64,000 bases of DNA, taken from contig NZ_JANJZR010000002.1 of NCBI RefSeq assembly GCF_024623065.1, positions 62,001-126,000 on the forward strand, given 5' to 3'. Both the position numbers and the translations under genes were made by a program. The notes beneath the pieces were generated by a model, which saw only the letters and a list, made by a program, of their open reading frames with translations, did no database searches and was not told where the DNA came from. How positions within the stretch are numbered: the stretch's first letter is position 1; each line of letters starts with the position of its first letter. Below are positions 34,232 through 44,170 of this stretch, one piece after another. This stretch comes from Bacteroides acidifaciens (lineage in GTDB: Bacteria > Bacteroidota > Bacteroidia > Bacteroidales > Bacteroidaceae).

Positions 34232-35569
34232 GTGGATTTATTAAAGAACATATTCAAAGGCGACAAGGTAATCTGGATTATCTTCCTCTGTCTCTGCCTC
34301 ATCTCGATTGTCGAGGTATTCTCGGCAGCATCGACACTGACTTACAAAAGCGGCGACCACTGGGGACCGATTACGCAGCACTCCATCATCCTGATGGTGG
34401 GTGCCGTAGTGGTGGTATTCCTGCACAACGTACCCTACAAATGGTTCCAGGTATTTCCGGTCTTCCTGTATCCTATATCCTTGGTGCTGCTTGCATTCGT
34501 CACATTGATGGGTATCATCACAGGCGACCGCGTCAACGGGGCAGCCCGCTGGATGAGCTTTATGGGACTACAGTTCCAGCCCTCGGAACTGGCTAAGATG
34601 GCAATCATCATCGCCGTCTCTTTCATCCTGTCCAAACGGCAGGACGAATATGGTGCCAACCCGAATGCCTTTAAATATATCATGATTCTCACCGGACTGG
34701 TATTTCTGCTCATTGCGCCGGAAAACCTTTCGACAGCGATGCTACTGTTCGGAGTAGTATGCATGATGATGTTCATCGGACGGGTATCTTCAAAAAAACT
34801 GTTCGGCATGTTGGGGATACTGGCACTTGTAGGCGGAGTAGCCGTAGGAATACTGATGGCCATCCCCGCAAAAACACTGCACAACACCCCTGGTCTTCAC
34901 CGCTTCGAGACCTGGCAGAACCGTGTTTCCGGTTTCTTCAAGAAAGAAGAAGTACCCGCCGCCAAGTTCGATATTGATAAAGATGCGCAGATTGCGCATG
35001 CCCGCATCGCCATCGCCACCAGCAACGTGGTCGGCAAGGGACCGGGCAACTCCATACAGCGTGACTTCCTCAGCCAGGCATTCTCCGACTTTATCTTTGC
35101 CATTGTCATCGAGGAAATGGGACTAATAGGGGGTGTCTTCGTCGTATTCCTTTACCTATGGCTATTGATGCGCGCCGGAAAAATCGCGCAGAAATGCGAC
35201 CGGACTTTCCCCGCTTTCCTCGTCATGGGCATTGCCTTGCTACTGGTATCGCAGGCGATACTGAATATGATGGTTGCCGTCGGGCTGTTCCCCGTCACGG
35301 GACAACCGTTGCCTTTGGTCAGCAAGGGAGGAACAAGCACATTAATCAACTGCGCCTATATCGGAATGATATTGAGCGTAAGCCGATATACCGCTCATCT
35401 GGAAGAACTGAAAGAACATGACGCACAGATTCAGTTGCAGATAACAACAGATGCGGCAGCCTATTCTGAAGCACAAACTGCCGCCGAACCGACTGCCCAG
35501 ATTCTGAACAACGATGCCAAGTTCGAGGACGAGAATGATTATTTAACAAGAACTGTTGATGAACGATGA
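34232..35569 (+). CDS. ftsW: Septal peptidoglycan polymerase FtsW
   Basis: 445 residues from a GTG start. Ten hydrophobic helices of the SEDS family. Motifs: FQPSELAKMAIIIAVSFILS, APENLSTAMLLF, GPGNSIQRDFLSQAFSDFIF, EEMGLIGG and PLPLVSKGGTSTL near the C-terminus. It polymerizes glycan strands from lipid II at the septum with FtsI. The cytoplasmic tail after residue 385 is rich in Ala, Glu and Thr. Confidence 0.96.
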   Translation: MDLLKNIFKGDKVIWIIFLCLCLISIVEVFSAASTLTYKSGDHWGPITQHSIILMVGAVVVVFLHNVPYKWFQVFPVFLYPISLVLLAFVTLMGIITGDRVNGAARWMSFMGLQFQPSELAKMAIIIAVSFILSKRQDEYGANPNAFKYIMILTGLVFLLIAPENLSTAMLLFGVVCMMMFIGRVSSKKLFGMLGILALVGGVAVGILMAIPAKTLHNTPGLHRFETWQNRVSGFFKKEEVPAAKFDIDKDAQIAHARIAIATSNVVGKGPGNSIQRDFLSQAFSDFIFAIVIEEMGLIGGVFVVFLYLWLLMRAGKIAQKCDRTFPAFLVMGIALLLVSQAILNMMVAVGLFPVTGQPLPLVSKGGTSTLINCAYIGMILSVSRYTAHLEELKEHDAQIQLQITTDAAAYSEAQTAAEPTAQILNNDAKFEDENDYLTRTVDER

Positions 35570-35613
35570 GCGCATCGGAAAAGGCGGACAACGGATAGAA
35601 AAAAAGGATTGGA

Positions 35614-36735
35614 ATGGAAAAAGAACTTAGAATTATTATCAGTGGTGGAGGTACGGGAGGACACATTTTTCCCGCCGTCTCCATTGCGAACGCTATAATG
35701 GAACTGCGTCCCGACGCCAAAATACTTTTTATAGGTGCCGAAGGACGTATGGAAATGCAACGGGTTCCCGATGCAGGCTATCAGATTATCGGTCTGCCGA
35801 TAGCCGGTTTCGACCGCAAGCATTTATGGAAGAATGTATCGGTAGTAATAAAACTGTTGTGCAGCCAGTGGAAAGCACGCAGCATCATCAAGAACTTCCG
35901 CCCGCAGGTGGCGGTAGGCGTAGGCGGCTATGCCAGCGGCCCTACCCTAAAGACTGCCGGAATGATGGGCATCCCGACCCTGATACAGGAACAGAACTCG
36001 TATGCCGGAGTAACAAACAAGCTACTGGCACAGAAAGCCCGGAAGATTTGCGTTGCCTATGACGGAATGGAAAAGTTCTTCCCTGCTGATAAGATTATCA
36101 TGACGGGAAATCCGGTACGGCAGAATCTGACAAAGGCGATGCCGGACAAGGAAGACGCACTGCGTTCCTTCAACCTGCAACCGGACAAGAAAACAATCCT
36201 CATCGTAGGCGGCAGCTTGGGAGCACGTACCATCAACAATACATTGACAGCCAGACTATCGGCTATCAAAGCCAACAGCGACGTGCAATTCATCTGGCAA
36301 ACAGGAAAATACTATTACCCGCAGGTGACCGAAGCCGTGAAAGCGGCAGGAGAACTTCCGAACCTGTATGTAACGGATTTTATCAAGGATATGGCAGCAG
36401 CCTATGCCGCCGCCGACCTCGTTATCTCCCGTGCAGGAGCCGGTTCCATCTCTGAGTTCTGCCTTTTGCATAAACCGGTTGTCTTAGTGCCTTCGCCCAA
36501 TGTGGCAGAAGACCACCAGACCAAGAATGCACTGGCCCTGGTAGACAAGCAGGCAGCTATCTGCGTCAAAGACAGCGAAGCGGAAAGCGCCCTGATGGAC
36601 ATAGCCCTGTCCACCATCAACGACGGACAGAAACTTGAAGAATTAAGCAAGAATATTGCCAAGCTGGCTTTGCCCGACTCTGCGAAAATCATTGCACAGG
36701 AGGTAATAAAACTGGCTGTATCAGCAGCCGATTAA
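35614..36735 (+). CDS. murG: UDP-GlcNAc:lipid I N-acetylglucosaminyltransferase
   Basis: 373 residues, GT28 family. GGGTGGHIFPAVSIANAI at the N-terminus, VGVGGYASGP, QEQNSYAGVTNKLLA, VGGSLGARTINN at the start of the second Rossmann domain, then SRAGAGSISEF and PSPNVAEDHQTKNA for UDP-GlcNAc binding. It makes lipid II on the cytoplasmic membrane face. Confidence 0.97.
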   Translation: MEKELRIIISGGGTGGHIFPAVSIANAIMELRPDAKILFIGAEGRMEMQRVPDAGYQIIGLPIAGFDRKHLWKNVSVVIKLLCSQWKARSIIKNFRPQVAVGVGGYASGPTLKTAGMMGIPTLIQEQNSYAGVTNKLLAQKARKICVAYDGMEKFFPADKIIMTGNPVRQNLTKAMPDKEDALRSFNLQPDKKTILIVGGSLGARTINNTLTARLSAIKANSDVQFIWQTGKYYYPQVTEAVKAAGELPNLYVTDFIKDMAAAYAAADLVISRAGAGSISEFCLLHKPVVLVPSPNVAEDHQTKNALALVDKQAAICVKDSEAESALMDIALSTINDGQKLEELSKNIAKLALPDSAKIIAQEVIKLAVSAAD

Positions 36736-36809
36736 CCTCTCTGTCATTAGAGACTACCGGTTAACATATTACAAACATAGATTAGAGAATATATTTAGCA
36801 ACTAAAGAA

Positions 36810-38186
36810 ATGAATATCGAAACAATAAAATCAGTCTACTTCGTAGGTGCCGGCGGCATCGGCATGAGTGCGCTCGTCCGTTACTTCCTCTTCAAAGGAA
36901 AAGTAGTGGCAGGATACGACCGTACCCCTACTTCATTGACTGAAACCCTAATTGCTGAAGGCGCGCAAATACATTACGAAGAAAATGTCGACCTGATTCC
37001 CGAGGCCTGCAAGGACAAGGAAAGCACTCTCGTCATATTCACACCCGCCGTTCCGCAGGAACACGAAGAATTAGTCTATTTCCGCAACAACGGATTCGAA
37101 ATACAGAAACGTGCGCAAGTATTGGGCACGATTACCCGTTCAAGCAAAGGACTATGCGTGGCTGGCACTCATGGCAAGACCACCACTTCCACCATGACCG
37201 CCCACCTGCTCCATCAGTCACATGTGGAATGTACCGCCTTCCTCGGAGGAATCTCTAAGAACTACGGAACCAACCTGCTGCTTTCCCAGCAAAGCCCCTA
37301 CACGGTCATCGAAGCCGACGAGTTCGACCGCTCCTTCCACTGGTTGTCGCCCTATATTTCCGTCATCACCTCGACAGACCCCGACCACCTCGATATCTAC
37401 GGAACAGCGGAAGCCTACCTCGAAAGTTTCGAGCACTACACCACCCTTATCCAACCGGGCGGTGCATTGATAATCCGCAAAGGCATCTCCCTGCAACCGA
37501 AAGTGCAGCCCGGCGTACGTGTCTACACCTACTCACGTGACGAAGGAGACTTCCACGCAGAGAACATCCGCATCGGCAACGGAGAGATATTCATCGACTT
37601 TGTAGCTCCGGACACCCGCATCAATGACATCCAACTGGGAGTCCCGGTAAGCATCAACATAGAAAACAGCGTAGCCGCCATGGCATTGGCACACCTGAAC
37701 GGAGTGACTGCCGAAGAGATAAAAAGAGGCATGGCAAGCTTCCGCGGAGTAGACCGTCGGTTCGACTTCAAAATCAAGAACGAGCGTGTTGTCTTCCTGA
37801 GTGATTACGCACACCACCCCTCTGAAATCAAACAGAGCGTGCTGTCTATGCGCGAACTCTATAAAGACAAGAAAATCACAGCCATCTTCCAGCCGCACCT
37901 CTACACCCGTACGCGCGACTTCTACCAAGACTTTGCCGACAGCCTGTCGCTGCTCGATGAAATAATCCTTGTAGACATCTATCCGGCACGCGAAGCACCG
38001 ATTCCCGGCGTCACAAGCGAGTTGATATATGACAATCTACGCCCCGGCATCGAAAAAAGTATGTGTAAAAAGGAAGATATACCGAACATTCTGAAAGATA
38101 AAAACATTGAAGTATTAATAACTTTGGGAGCCGGAGACATCGACAACTATGTCCCCGAAATATGTAAAATCCTCGAAAACCGATAA
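36810..38186 (+). CDS. murC: UDP-N-acetylmuramate--L-alanine ligase
   Basis: 458 residues. GAGGIGMSALVRYFLF near the N-terminus, ATP site AGTHGKTTTSTMTA, EADEFDRSFHWL, TDPDHLDIYG, VDRRFDFK, DYAHHPSEIK and FQPHLYTRT. It adds the first amino acid of the stem peptide. Only five bases separate it from ftsQ. Confidence 0.97.
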   Translation: MNIETIKSVYFVGAGGIGMSALVRYFLFKGKVVAGYDRTPTSLTETLIAEGAQIHYEENVDLIPEACKDKESTLVIFTPAVPQEHEELVYFRNNGFEIQKRAQVLGTITRSSKGLCVAGTHGKTTTSTMTAHLLHQSHVECTAFLGGISKNYGTNLLLSQQSPYTVIEADEFDRSFHWLSPYISVITSTDPDHLDIYGTAEAYLESFEHYTTLIQPGGALIIRKGISLQPKVQPGVRVYTYSRDEGDFHAENIRIGNGEIFIDFVAPDTRINDIQLGVPVSINIENSVAAMALAHLNGVTAEEIKRGMASFRGVDRRFDFKIKNERVVFLSDYAHHPSEIKQSVLSMRELYKDKKITAIFQPHLYTRTRDFYQDFADSLSLLDEIILVDIYPAREAPIPGVTSELIYDNLRPGIEKSMCKKEDIPNILKDKNIEVLITLGAGDIDNYVPEICKILENR

Positions 38187-38191
38187 AGCTT

Positions 38192-38938
38192 ATGGTAAAG
38201 AGAATCCTTCTGTCCATTGTCATGTTGGTGCTCATAGCCTACCTTGTCGTAGCTGTCAGCGCCTTCAACCGCAAGCCTGCCGACCAGACCTGCCGTGACC
38301 TGGAATTAGTCATCAAGGATACCGCTTACGCCGGCTTCATCACCAAGGACGAACTGAAAGGTATCCTTCAGAAAAAAGGCATCTACCCCATCGGGAAAAA
38401 GATGGAACGCATCTCCACCAAGTCGCTGGAACGCGAGCTGGGCAAGCATCCGCTGATTGACGAGGCAGAATGCTACAAGACCCCCAGCGGCAAAATCTGC
38501 GTGGAAGTGACTCAGCGTATCCCTATCTTGCGGGTGATGGACGCCAACGGTGGGAATTACTATCTCGACAACAAAGGAACCGTCATGCCGCCGGAGGCAA
38601 AATGCGTCGCCCACCGGGTAATTGTCACCGGAAACGTAGAAAAATCATTTGCAATGAAGGATTTATATAAGTTTGGTGTATTTTTGCATAATAATAAGTT
38701 CTGGGATGCGCAGATAGAGCAAATTCACGTGTTACCCGACCGCAACATCGAATTAGTGCCACGTGTGGGCGACCACCTTATCTATCTCGGCAAACTGGAC
38801 AATTTTGAAAACAAACTGGCACGCCTGAAAGAATTCTATAAGAAAGGACTCAACCAGGTAGGCTGGAACAAGTATTCACGCATCAACCTCGAGTTCAGCA
38901 ACCAGATTATCTGTACGAAACGAGAAAATAATAAATAA
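38192..38938 (+). CDS. ftsQ: Cell division protein FtsQ
   Basis: 248 residues: a short cytoplasmic start, one transmembrane helix (about 4-24), a POTRA-type domain (about 35-105, IKDTAYAGFITKDELKGIL, ELGKHPLIDEAECYKTPSGK) and a beta domain ending in SRINLEFSNQIICTK. Layout and position between murC and ftsA identify it as FtsQ, the bitopic linker of the divisome. Confidence 0.92.
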   Translation: MVKRILLSIVMLVLIAYLVVAVSAFNRKPADQTCRDLELVIKDTAYAGFITKDELKGILQKKGIYPIGKKMERISTKSLERELGKHPLIDEAECYKTPSGKICVEVTQRIPILRVMDANGGNYYLDNKGTVMPPEAKCVAHRVIVTGNVEKSFAMKDLYKFGVFLHNNKFWDAQIEQIHVLPDRNIELVPRVGDHLIYLGKLDNFENKLARLKEFYKKGLNQVGWNKYSRINLEFSNQIICTKRENNK

Positions 38939-38945
38939 AAAGGAT

Positions 38946-40412
38946 ATGGCAACAACAGAATTTATCGCCGCTATTGAACTTGGTTCATCGAAGATAACCG
39001 GTGTGGCCGGAAAAAAGAACAGTGACGGAAGCATGCAGATATTGGCATATGCCCAGGAAGACTCTTCTACGTTTATCCGTAAAGGAGTGATATTCAACCT
39101 GGACAAAACGGCACAAAGCTTGACTTCTATCATCAACAGACTGGAAGGTGAGTTGAAAAACTCAATCGCCAAAGTATATGTAGGTATCGGCGGACAGTCA
39201 CTTCGCACAGTCCGCAACGTGGTAAGCCGCGATTTGGAAGATGAAGCTATCATATCGGAAGAGCTCGTAAGCGCCATCGGTGACGAGAACATCGCCATCC
39301 CGGTGGTCGATATGGACATACTGGATGTAGCCCCCCAAGAGTATAAGGTAGGCAACAACCTGCAAGCCAATCCGGTGGGTCTGGTAGGAAGCCATATCGA
39401 AGGCCGTTTCCTCAATATCGTAGCCCGCGCTTCTGTACGCAAGAACCTGGAGCACTGCTTCCAACAAGCTAAAATAGACATTGCCGACCAACTGATTGCC
39501 CCGCTCGTTACGGCCAACGCCGTACTGACGGAAAGCGAACGCCGTTCGGGTTGCGCACTGATTGACTTCGGAGCGGACACGACCACTATCTCCGTCTACA
39601 AGAACAACATTCTCCGCTTCCTGACTGTACTACCGCTGGGTGGCAACAGCATCACCCGCGACATCACCACCCTGCAAATGGAGGAGGAAGAAGCCGAACG
39701 CCTAAAGAAAGCCTACGGTGACGCCCTCTACGAAGAAGACCCGGAACAGGAAGAAACTACCTGCAAACTGGACGACGACAGCCGTACCATCAAAGTAACC
39801 GACCTCAATAACATCATCGAAGCCCGTGCCGAAGAAATCATCGCCAACGTATGGAATCAGGTACAGCTATCCGGCTTCGAGGATAAACTGCTGGCAGGAA
39901 TCATCCTGACAGGAGGAGCCGCCAACCTGAAAAGCCTTGACGAAATGCTACGTAAACGCAGCAAAATAGAGAAAATACGGATGGCGAAACTTCCGCGTAA
40001 CACCGTCCATGCTCCGAGCAATATCCTGAAGAAAGACGGTTCGCAGAACACCCTCTTCGGACTCTTGTTCGAAGGGAACCAGAACTGTTGCCTGACAGAA
40101 ACCGCTCCGCAACCTGCATCGACTTCTGCCACTTCGAAACCGGAACCGGAAATCCACAAAACAGTAGATATGTTCGAGGACGACCAGGAACTGAAAGAGC
40201 AGGCCCGCCTTGCCCGTCTCAAGAAGGAGGAAGAAGAACGTAAAGCCAAGTTAGCTTCCCAAGAAGCAGAAAGGAACCGAAAGCAGAAAGAAAAGGAAGA
40301 ACGAAAACGAAAAAAAGAAGCAGAACCCAGTTGGTTTAAGATCAAAGTAAAGAAAACCATTGAAGAAATGACCAATATCTTCAGCGAAGATGAGAATGAC
40401 AAAATGAGTTAA
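38946..40412 (+). CDS. ftsA: Cell division protein FtsA
   Basis: 488 residues of the actin-like family: AAIELGSSKITGVAG (phosphate 1), GCALIDFGADTTTISVY (phosphate 2), ILTGGAANL (adenosine). Compared with E. coli FtsA (420) there is a C-terminal extension of Glu/Lys/Arg-rich sequence (about 405-470) that should be helical. The end (PSWFKIKVKKTIEEMTNIF) could be the membrane-targeting amphipathic helix. It tethers FtsZ to the membrane. Confidence 0.96.
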   Translation: MATTEFIAAIELGSSKITGVAGKKNSDGSMQILAYAQEDSSTFIRKGVIFNLDKTAQSLTSIINRLEGELKNSIAKVYVGIGGQSLRTVRNVVSRDLEDEAIISEELVSAIGDENIAIPVVDMDILDVAPQEYKVGNNLQANPVGLVGSHIEGRFLNIVARASVRKNLEHCFQQAKIDIADQLIAPLVTANAVLTESERRSGCALIDFGADTTTISVYKNNILRFLTVLPLGGNSITRDITTLQMEEEEAERLKKAYGDALYEEDPEQEETTCKLDDDSRTIKVTDLNNIIEARAEEIIANVWNQVQLSGFEDKLLAGIILTGGAANLKSLDEMLRKRSKIEKIRMAKLPRNTVHAPSNILKKDGSQNTLFGLLFEGNQNCCLTETAPQPASTSATSKPEPEIHKTVDMFEDDQELKEQARLARLKKEEEERKAKLASQEAERNRKQKEKEERKRKKEAEPSWFKIKVKKTIEEMTNIFSEDENDKMS

Positions 40413-40471
40413 TTTCTTCTCTAAACACAGTGTGCAATTTGTAAATAGTAACTAGTAATTAGTATAAGATT

Positions 40472-41782
40472 ATGGACGAGATAGTACAATTCGATTTCCC
40501 GACAGACTCACCGAAAATCATCAAAGTGATTGGTGTAGGCGGTGGCGGCGGTAACGCCGTAAACCACATGTACCGGGAAGGTATCCATGATGTAACGTTC
40601 GTTCTTTGCAACACGGACAACCAGGCATTAGCCGAATCACCCGTCCCGGTGAAACTGCAACTGGGCCGTAGCATCACACAAGGGCTTGGAGCCGGCAACC
40701 GTCCCGAACGGGCACGCGACGCCGCCGAAGAGAGTATAGAAGATATCAGAAACCAACTGAACGATGGCACCAAGATGGTGTTCATCACTGCCGGAATGGG
40801 GGGTGGAACAGGAACCGGAGCTGCTCCTGTCATTGCCCGCATCGCGAAAGAGATGGATATCCTGACTGTCGGCATCGTCACCATCCCTTTTATCTTCGAA
40901 GGAGAAAAGAAAATCATCCAAGCATTGGACGGTGTGGAGCGCATCGCCCAGCACGTAGACGCCCTGTTGGTCATCAACAACGAACGCCTGCGTGAGATAT
41001 ACACCGACCTTACTTTCATGAATGCCTTCGGTAAAGCCGACGACACGCTTTCCATCGCCGCCAAGAGCATTGCCGAGATTATCACCATACGCGGTACGGT
41101 CAACCTTGACTTTGCCGATGTGAAAACCATCCTGAAAGATGGCGGAGTAGCCATCATGAGTACTGGATTCGGTGAAGGAGAAAACCGTGTGACGAAAGCC
41201 ATCGATGACGCCCTGCACTCTCCGTTGCTCAACAACAACGATATTTTCAACGCCAAGAAGGTGATGCTGAACATCTCTTTCTGCCCGTCGTCTGAACTGA
41301 TGATGGAGGAGATGAACGAGATACATGAGTTCATGAGCAAATTCCGCGAAGGTGTAGAAGTTATTTGGGGAGTTGCTATTGACAACTCGCTGGATACAAA
41401 GGTGAAAATTACCGTACTGGCAACCGGATTCGGTGTAGAAGACGTCCCCGGAATGGACAGCCTGCACGCCGTGCGCAGCCAGGAAGAAGAAGAACGCCAA
41501 CTCCAACTGGAAGAGGAAAAAGAAAAGAACAAGGAACGTATCCGTAAGGCATACGGTGAAAGCGCCAGCAACATCGGAAGCAAGAGTCTCCGCAAACGCC
41601 GCCACATCTATCTCTTCAATACGGAAGACCTGGACAACGACGATATCATCGCTATGGTAGAAGACTCTCCAACGTATATGCGTGACAAAACGACTCTGAC
41701 CAAAATCCGCACAAAAGCTGCCCTCGAAGAGGAAACAGCTACGGAAGAGGCTACAGACAATAACGGTGTCATCACCTTCTGA
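40472..41782 (+). CDS. ftsZ: Cell division GTPase FtsZ
   Basis: 436 residues. VIGVGGGGGNAVNHM at the N-terminus, the tubulin signature GGGTGTGAAPV at about 110-120, the T7 loop NLDFADVKTIL. A charged linker (about 330-420) follows, rich in Glu/Gln/Lys, and a short C-terminal end (NNGVITF). It forms the Z ring. It is preceded by a decayed GTAAAT repeat in the 59-base spacer after ftsA. Confidence 0.98.
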   Translation: MDEIVQFDFPTDSPKIIKVIGVGGGGGNAVNHMYREGIHDVTFVLCNTDNQALAESPVPVKLQLGRSITQGLGAGNRPERARDAAEESIEDIRNQLNDGTKMVFITAGMGGGTGTGAAPVIARIAKEMDILTVGIVTIPFIFEGEKKIIQALDGVERIAQHVDALLVINNERLREIYTDLTFMNAFGKADDTLSIAAKSIAEIITIRGTVNLDFADVKTILKDGGVAIMSTGFGEGENRVTKAIDDALHSPLLNNNDIFNAKKVMLNISFCPSSELMMEEMNEIHEFMSKFREGVEVIWGVAIDNSLDTKVKITVLATGFGVEDVPGMDSLHAVRSQEEEERQLQLEEEKEKNKERIRKAYGESASNIGSKSLRKRRHIYLFNTEDLDNDDIIAMVEDSPTYMRDKTTLTKIRTKAALEEETATEEATDNNGVITF

Positions 41783-41840
41783 TAACTGATAACAGACAAC
41801 TGATAGTTCATCATATATAAACATCATAATATCTAAAGAT

Positions 41841-42290
41841 ATGGATTTATTCGATCAAGTCAGCGAAGACATTAAAAACGCAATGAAGGCAAAAGACAAG
41901 GTTGCCTTGGAAACTTTGAGAAATATAAAGAAGTTTTTCCTGGAAGCCAAGACCGCTCCGGGAGCTAACGATACACTGACAAATGACGCAGCCCTCAAGA
42001 TTATCCAGAAATTGGTGAAACAAGGAAAAGATGCTGCTGAAATCTATATCGGACAGGGACGCCAGGACTTGGCTGACGTAGAATTAGGCCAAGTAGCCGT
42101 TATGGAAAAATACCTTCCGAAACAGATGTCCGCCGAAGAGTTGGAAGCTGCATTGAAGGAAATCATCGCCGAGGTAGGTGCTACCAGCGGTAAGGACATG
42201 GGTAAAGTGATGGGAGTTGCCTCTAAGAAATTGGCAGGACTTGCAGAAGGACGTGCTATTTCCGCAAAAGTGAAGGAACTTTTGGGATAA
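41841..42290 (+). CDS. YqeY/GatB-like protein
   Basis: 149 residues of the YqeY family, which resembles the C-terminal tRNA-recruiting part of GatB: AMKAKDKVALETLRNIK, AEIYIGQGRQDLADVE, EKYLPKQMSAEELE, KDMGKVMGVASKKLAGLAEG. Its function in bacteria is not settled. It follows ftsZ by 58 bases and is the last gene before the terminator at 42386. Confidence 0.92.
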   Translation: MDLFDQVSEDIKNAMKAKDKVALETLRNIKKFFLEAKTAPGANDTLTNDAALKIIQKLVKQGKDAAEIYIGQGRQDLADVELGQVAVMEKYLPKQMSAEELEAALKEIIAEVGATSGKDMGKVMGVASKKLAGLAEGRAISAKVKELLG

Positions 42291-42385
42291 TCCTCATTCT
42301 CTACACAAAGTTTTTTATCTGCCATCTGCGACATTTCCGTTTTTATACATTTATAATCAGCCAGTTATAGCGTTGCAGATACCTA

Positions 42386-42439
42386 TTGCAGCTATGTTAC
42401 AGATTCTTTTATCAGCAACATAGCTGCAACAGTTTTTTT
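42386..42439 (+). terminator. Intrinsic terminator at the end of the dcw operon
   Basis: TTGCAGCTATGTT (42386-42398) pairs perfectly with AACATAGCTGCAA (42417-42429), followed after CAG by seven T residues. It lies 96 bases after the YqeY stop and between convergent genes. Confidence 0.88.
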
Positions 42440-42578
42440 ATAGTCTGAAACAGTTGATTCTCCCTATACTTCCAAACCGAAAAGCCAATACATAAAACAT
42501 CATTTCGCAGTAGAAAAACTATCGTTTCCTTACGCGAGAGAACAACTGTTCTGATATGGGGAAACGGAAGTTCAAATA

Positions 42579-44060
42579 TTATTTCATACTAAATGTATTG
42601 AAGGAGTGTGCTTTTAAAGTTACATCTAAAAACTTATCACCTAACTTCACTGTTAAATTCTTCGGCTCGTCATTAAAATTGGCAGCTACAACCAAATATC
42701 TTTTCTCCGGTGTAAGGAATATAACAACAGGCAGTTTATCTTCACCTTTTGCTTTATATTGTAATACTTTAGTTCCCGAAACCACCTTGTTGCTGAAATG
42801 TTTTACTGCATAATACTCTGGAGTATAAGTAACAGAAGCAGTCTTTGAGTCTACACGAATCAATGCATTCTGTTTCCAGCCCCAGCCACTTGTCCCTGCA
42901 TCACACAAGATAGCATTCCAGAAAGTATATTCCTCACAGCCATTTCCTAAATAATGACTGATTAGGTTGAAAGTATGTTCGGCAGCTTTCCAATCGAATG
43001 TACCGGAACCACATTCACTTTCAGTCTGCATATATTTATAATCAGGATACTTTTTACGGATTTCAGGGAGAATTTGTCCACCCCACCATTGGAAACCGAC
43101 ACCTTCGACGGCATCTTTCATGCGGGGATCAGAAAGGACTTTTTCTACCAGTTCAATACGGTTTGTATTGAGCGTACCCAAATAAACTTGAACACCAGGA
43201 TGCTGTTTCTTTATTGTCGGCGCAAAATATTCCACATTGAAACGAATAATACCCTCTGGAGTCCATGCACAAGCCGGATAGATGGAATAAGCCCACGGCT
43301 CATTCTGAAACATTACACGAGAAATAGCAACTCCTTCTTCCTGATAAGCAGATACGAATTTACAGAAGTAATTGGCATAGGCTTGCAAATAGCGAGTATC
43401 TTGAATAAAATAGTCGTTGACAGCTACTTGCTTGGGATAAAATGTCTTATCTACATTATCAGTACCTTCATAAAGAGCTATTTCATGCTTAGCCGGCAAT
43501 TGGTTCACCTCGGCATTGCTCCTCACAGAATAGTAATTATTGACTTTCATCCAAGAAGGAGGTGACCAGGGAGAAGCCCAAAAAGTCATATCGGGGTTAA
43601 TACGTTGAACTCTCTTTATATAGGGTATCAATGTTGTTTTATCACGGTTAATATTGAAATATTTCAATTGGAAATCACCAGGCACCTCATCACAACTGTA
43701 CCAGTTACGGGCATAGTCATTAGCATTCATAGGAATACGTCCCATGGAAAAGCGCAAATCTCCATCAGGAGAAAACAGGTTGTTTAAAACAGCGTCCTGT
43801 TCTTTAGGAGGCAACATATTGAGAGCATCCCAACCTAATTCATTAAAACAAGTTCCCCACTTCTTGAATATCTGTATATTTTCAGTACCATCTACTGACA
43901 ATAAAGGAATATTTTGACTATCTGCCTGTAATTTGGTTTTAGTTTCTTTCCAAACATTATTATCTGTACTGCTAATCCAGATAAAAGATTGAGCATATAT
44001 ACCGGAAAAAAACGCTAAAAGAGTTCCCAGCGTACATAATTTCTTTAAATTCATTTTCAT
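42579..44060 (-). CDS. GH30-family glycoside hydrolase
   Basis: 493 residues from the ATG complementary to 44058-44060, chosen for its signal peptide (GIYAQS, cleavage near 24). A (beta/alpha)8 catalytic domain with acid/base Glu254 in FQNEPWA and nucleophile Glu349 in TESECGSG is followed by a small beta-sandwich (about 415-493). GH30 enzymes cut beta-glucosidic, beta-1,6-glucan, fucosidic or xylosidic bonds depending on subfamily. The general look (WASPWSPPSWMK, GFQWWGG, CEEYTFWNAIL) is that of the glucosylceramidase / beta-1,6-glucanase side, but the subfamily is not certain. Last gene of the PUL operon. Confidence 0.88.
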   Translation of the reverse strand: MKMNLKKLCTLGTLLAFFSGIYAQSFIWISSTDNNVWKETKTKLQADSQNIPLLSVDGTENIQIFKKWGTCFNELGWDALNMLPPKEQDAVLNNLFSPDGDLRFSMGRIPMNANDYARNWYSCDEVPGDFQLKYFNINRDKTTLIPYIKRVQRINPDMTFWASPWSPPSWMKVNNYYSVRSNAEVNQLPAKHEIALYEGTDNVDKTFYPKQVAVNDYFIQDTRYLQAYANYFCKFVSAYQEEGVAISRVMFQNEPWAYSIYPACAWTPEGIIRFNVEYFAPTIKKQHPGVQVYLGTLNTNRIELVEKVLSDPRMKDAVEGVGFQWWGGQILPEIRKKYPDYKYMQTESECGSGTFDWKAAEHTFNLISHYLGNGCEEYTFWNAILCDAGTSGWGWKQNALIRVDSKTASVTYTPEYYAVKHFSNKVVSGTKVLQYKAKGEDKLPVVIFLTPEKRYLVVAANFNDEPKNLTVKLGDKFLDVTLKAHSFNTFSMK

Positions 44061-44170
44061 TAGTATTTTGTTAAGTAATAATTCAAAGCAGGTTAATGAC
44101 AATTTATCGAGACAGTCTGAAAGGTTTAAGAATACAAAAGCCTGCAATATTAGTTCTGTATAATATCATT

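Noticed and set aside
40459-41827. Two long open frames (over 380 codons) on the minus strand opposite ftsZ
   Set aside because: Their sequences are low-complexity shadows of the ftsZ codons, with no family motifs, signal peptides or start context, while ftsZ itself is certain.
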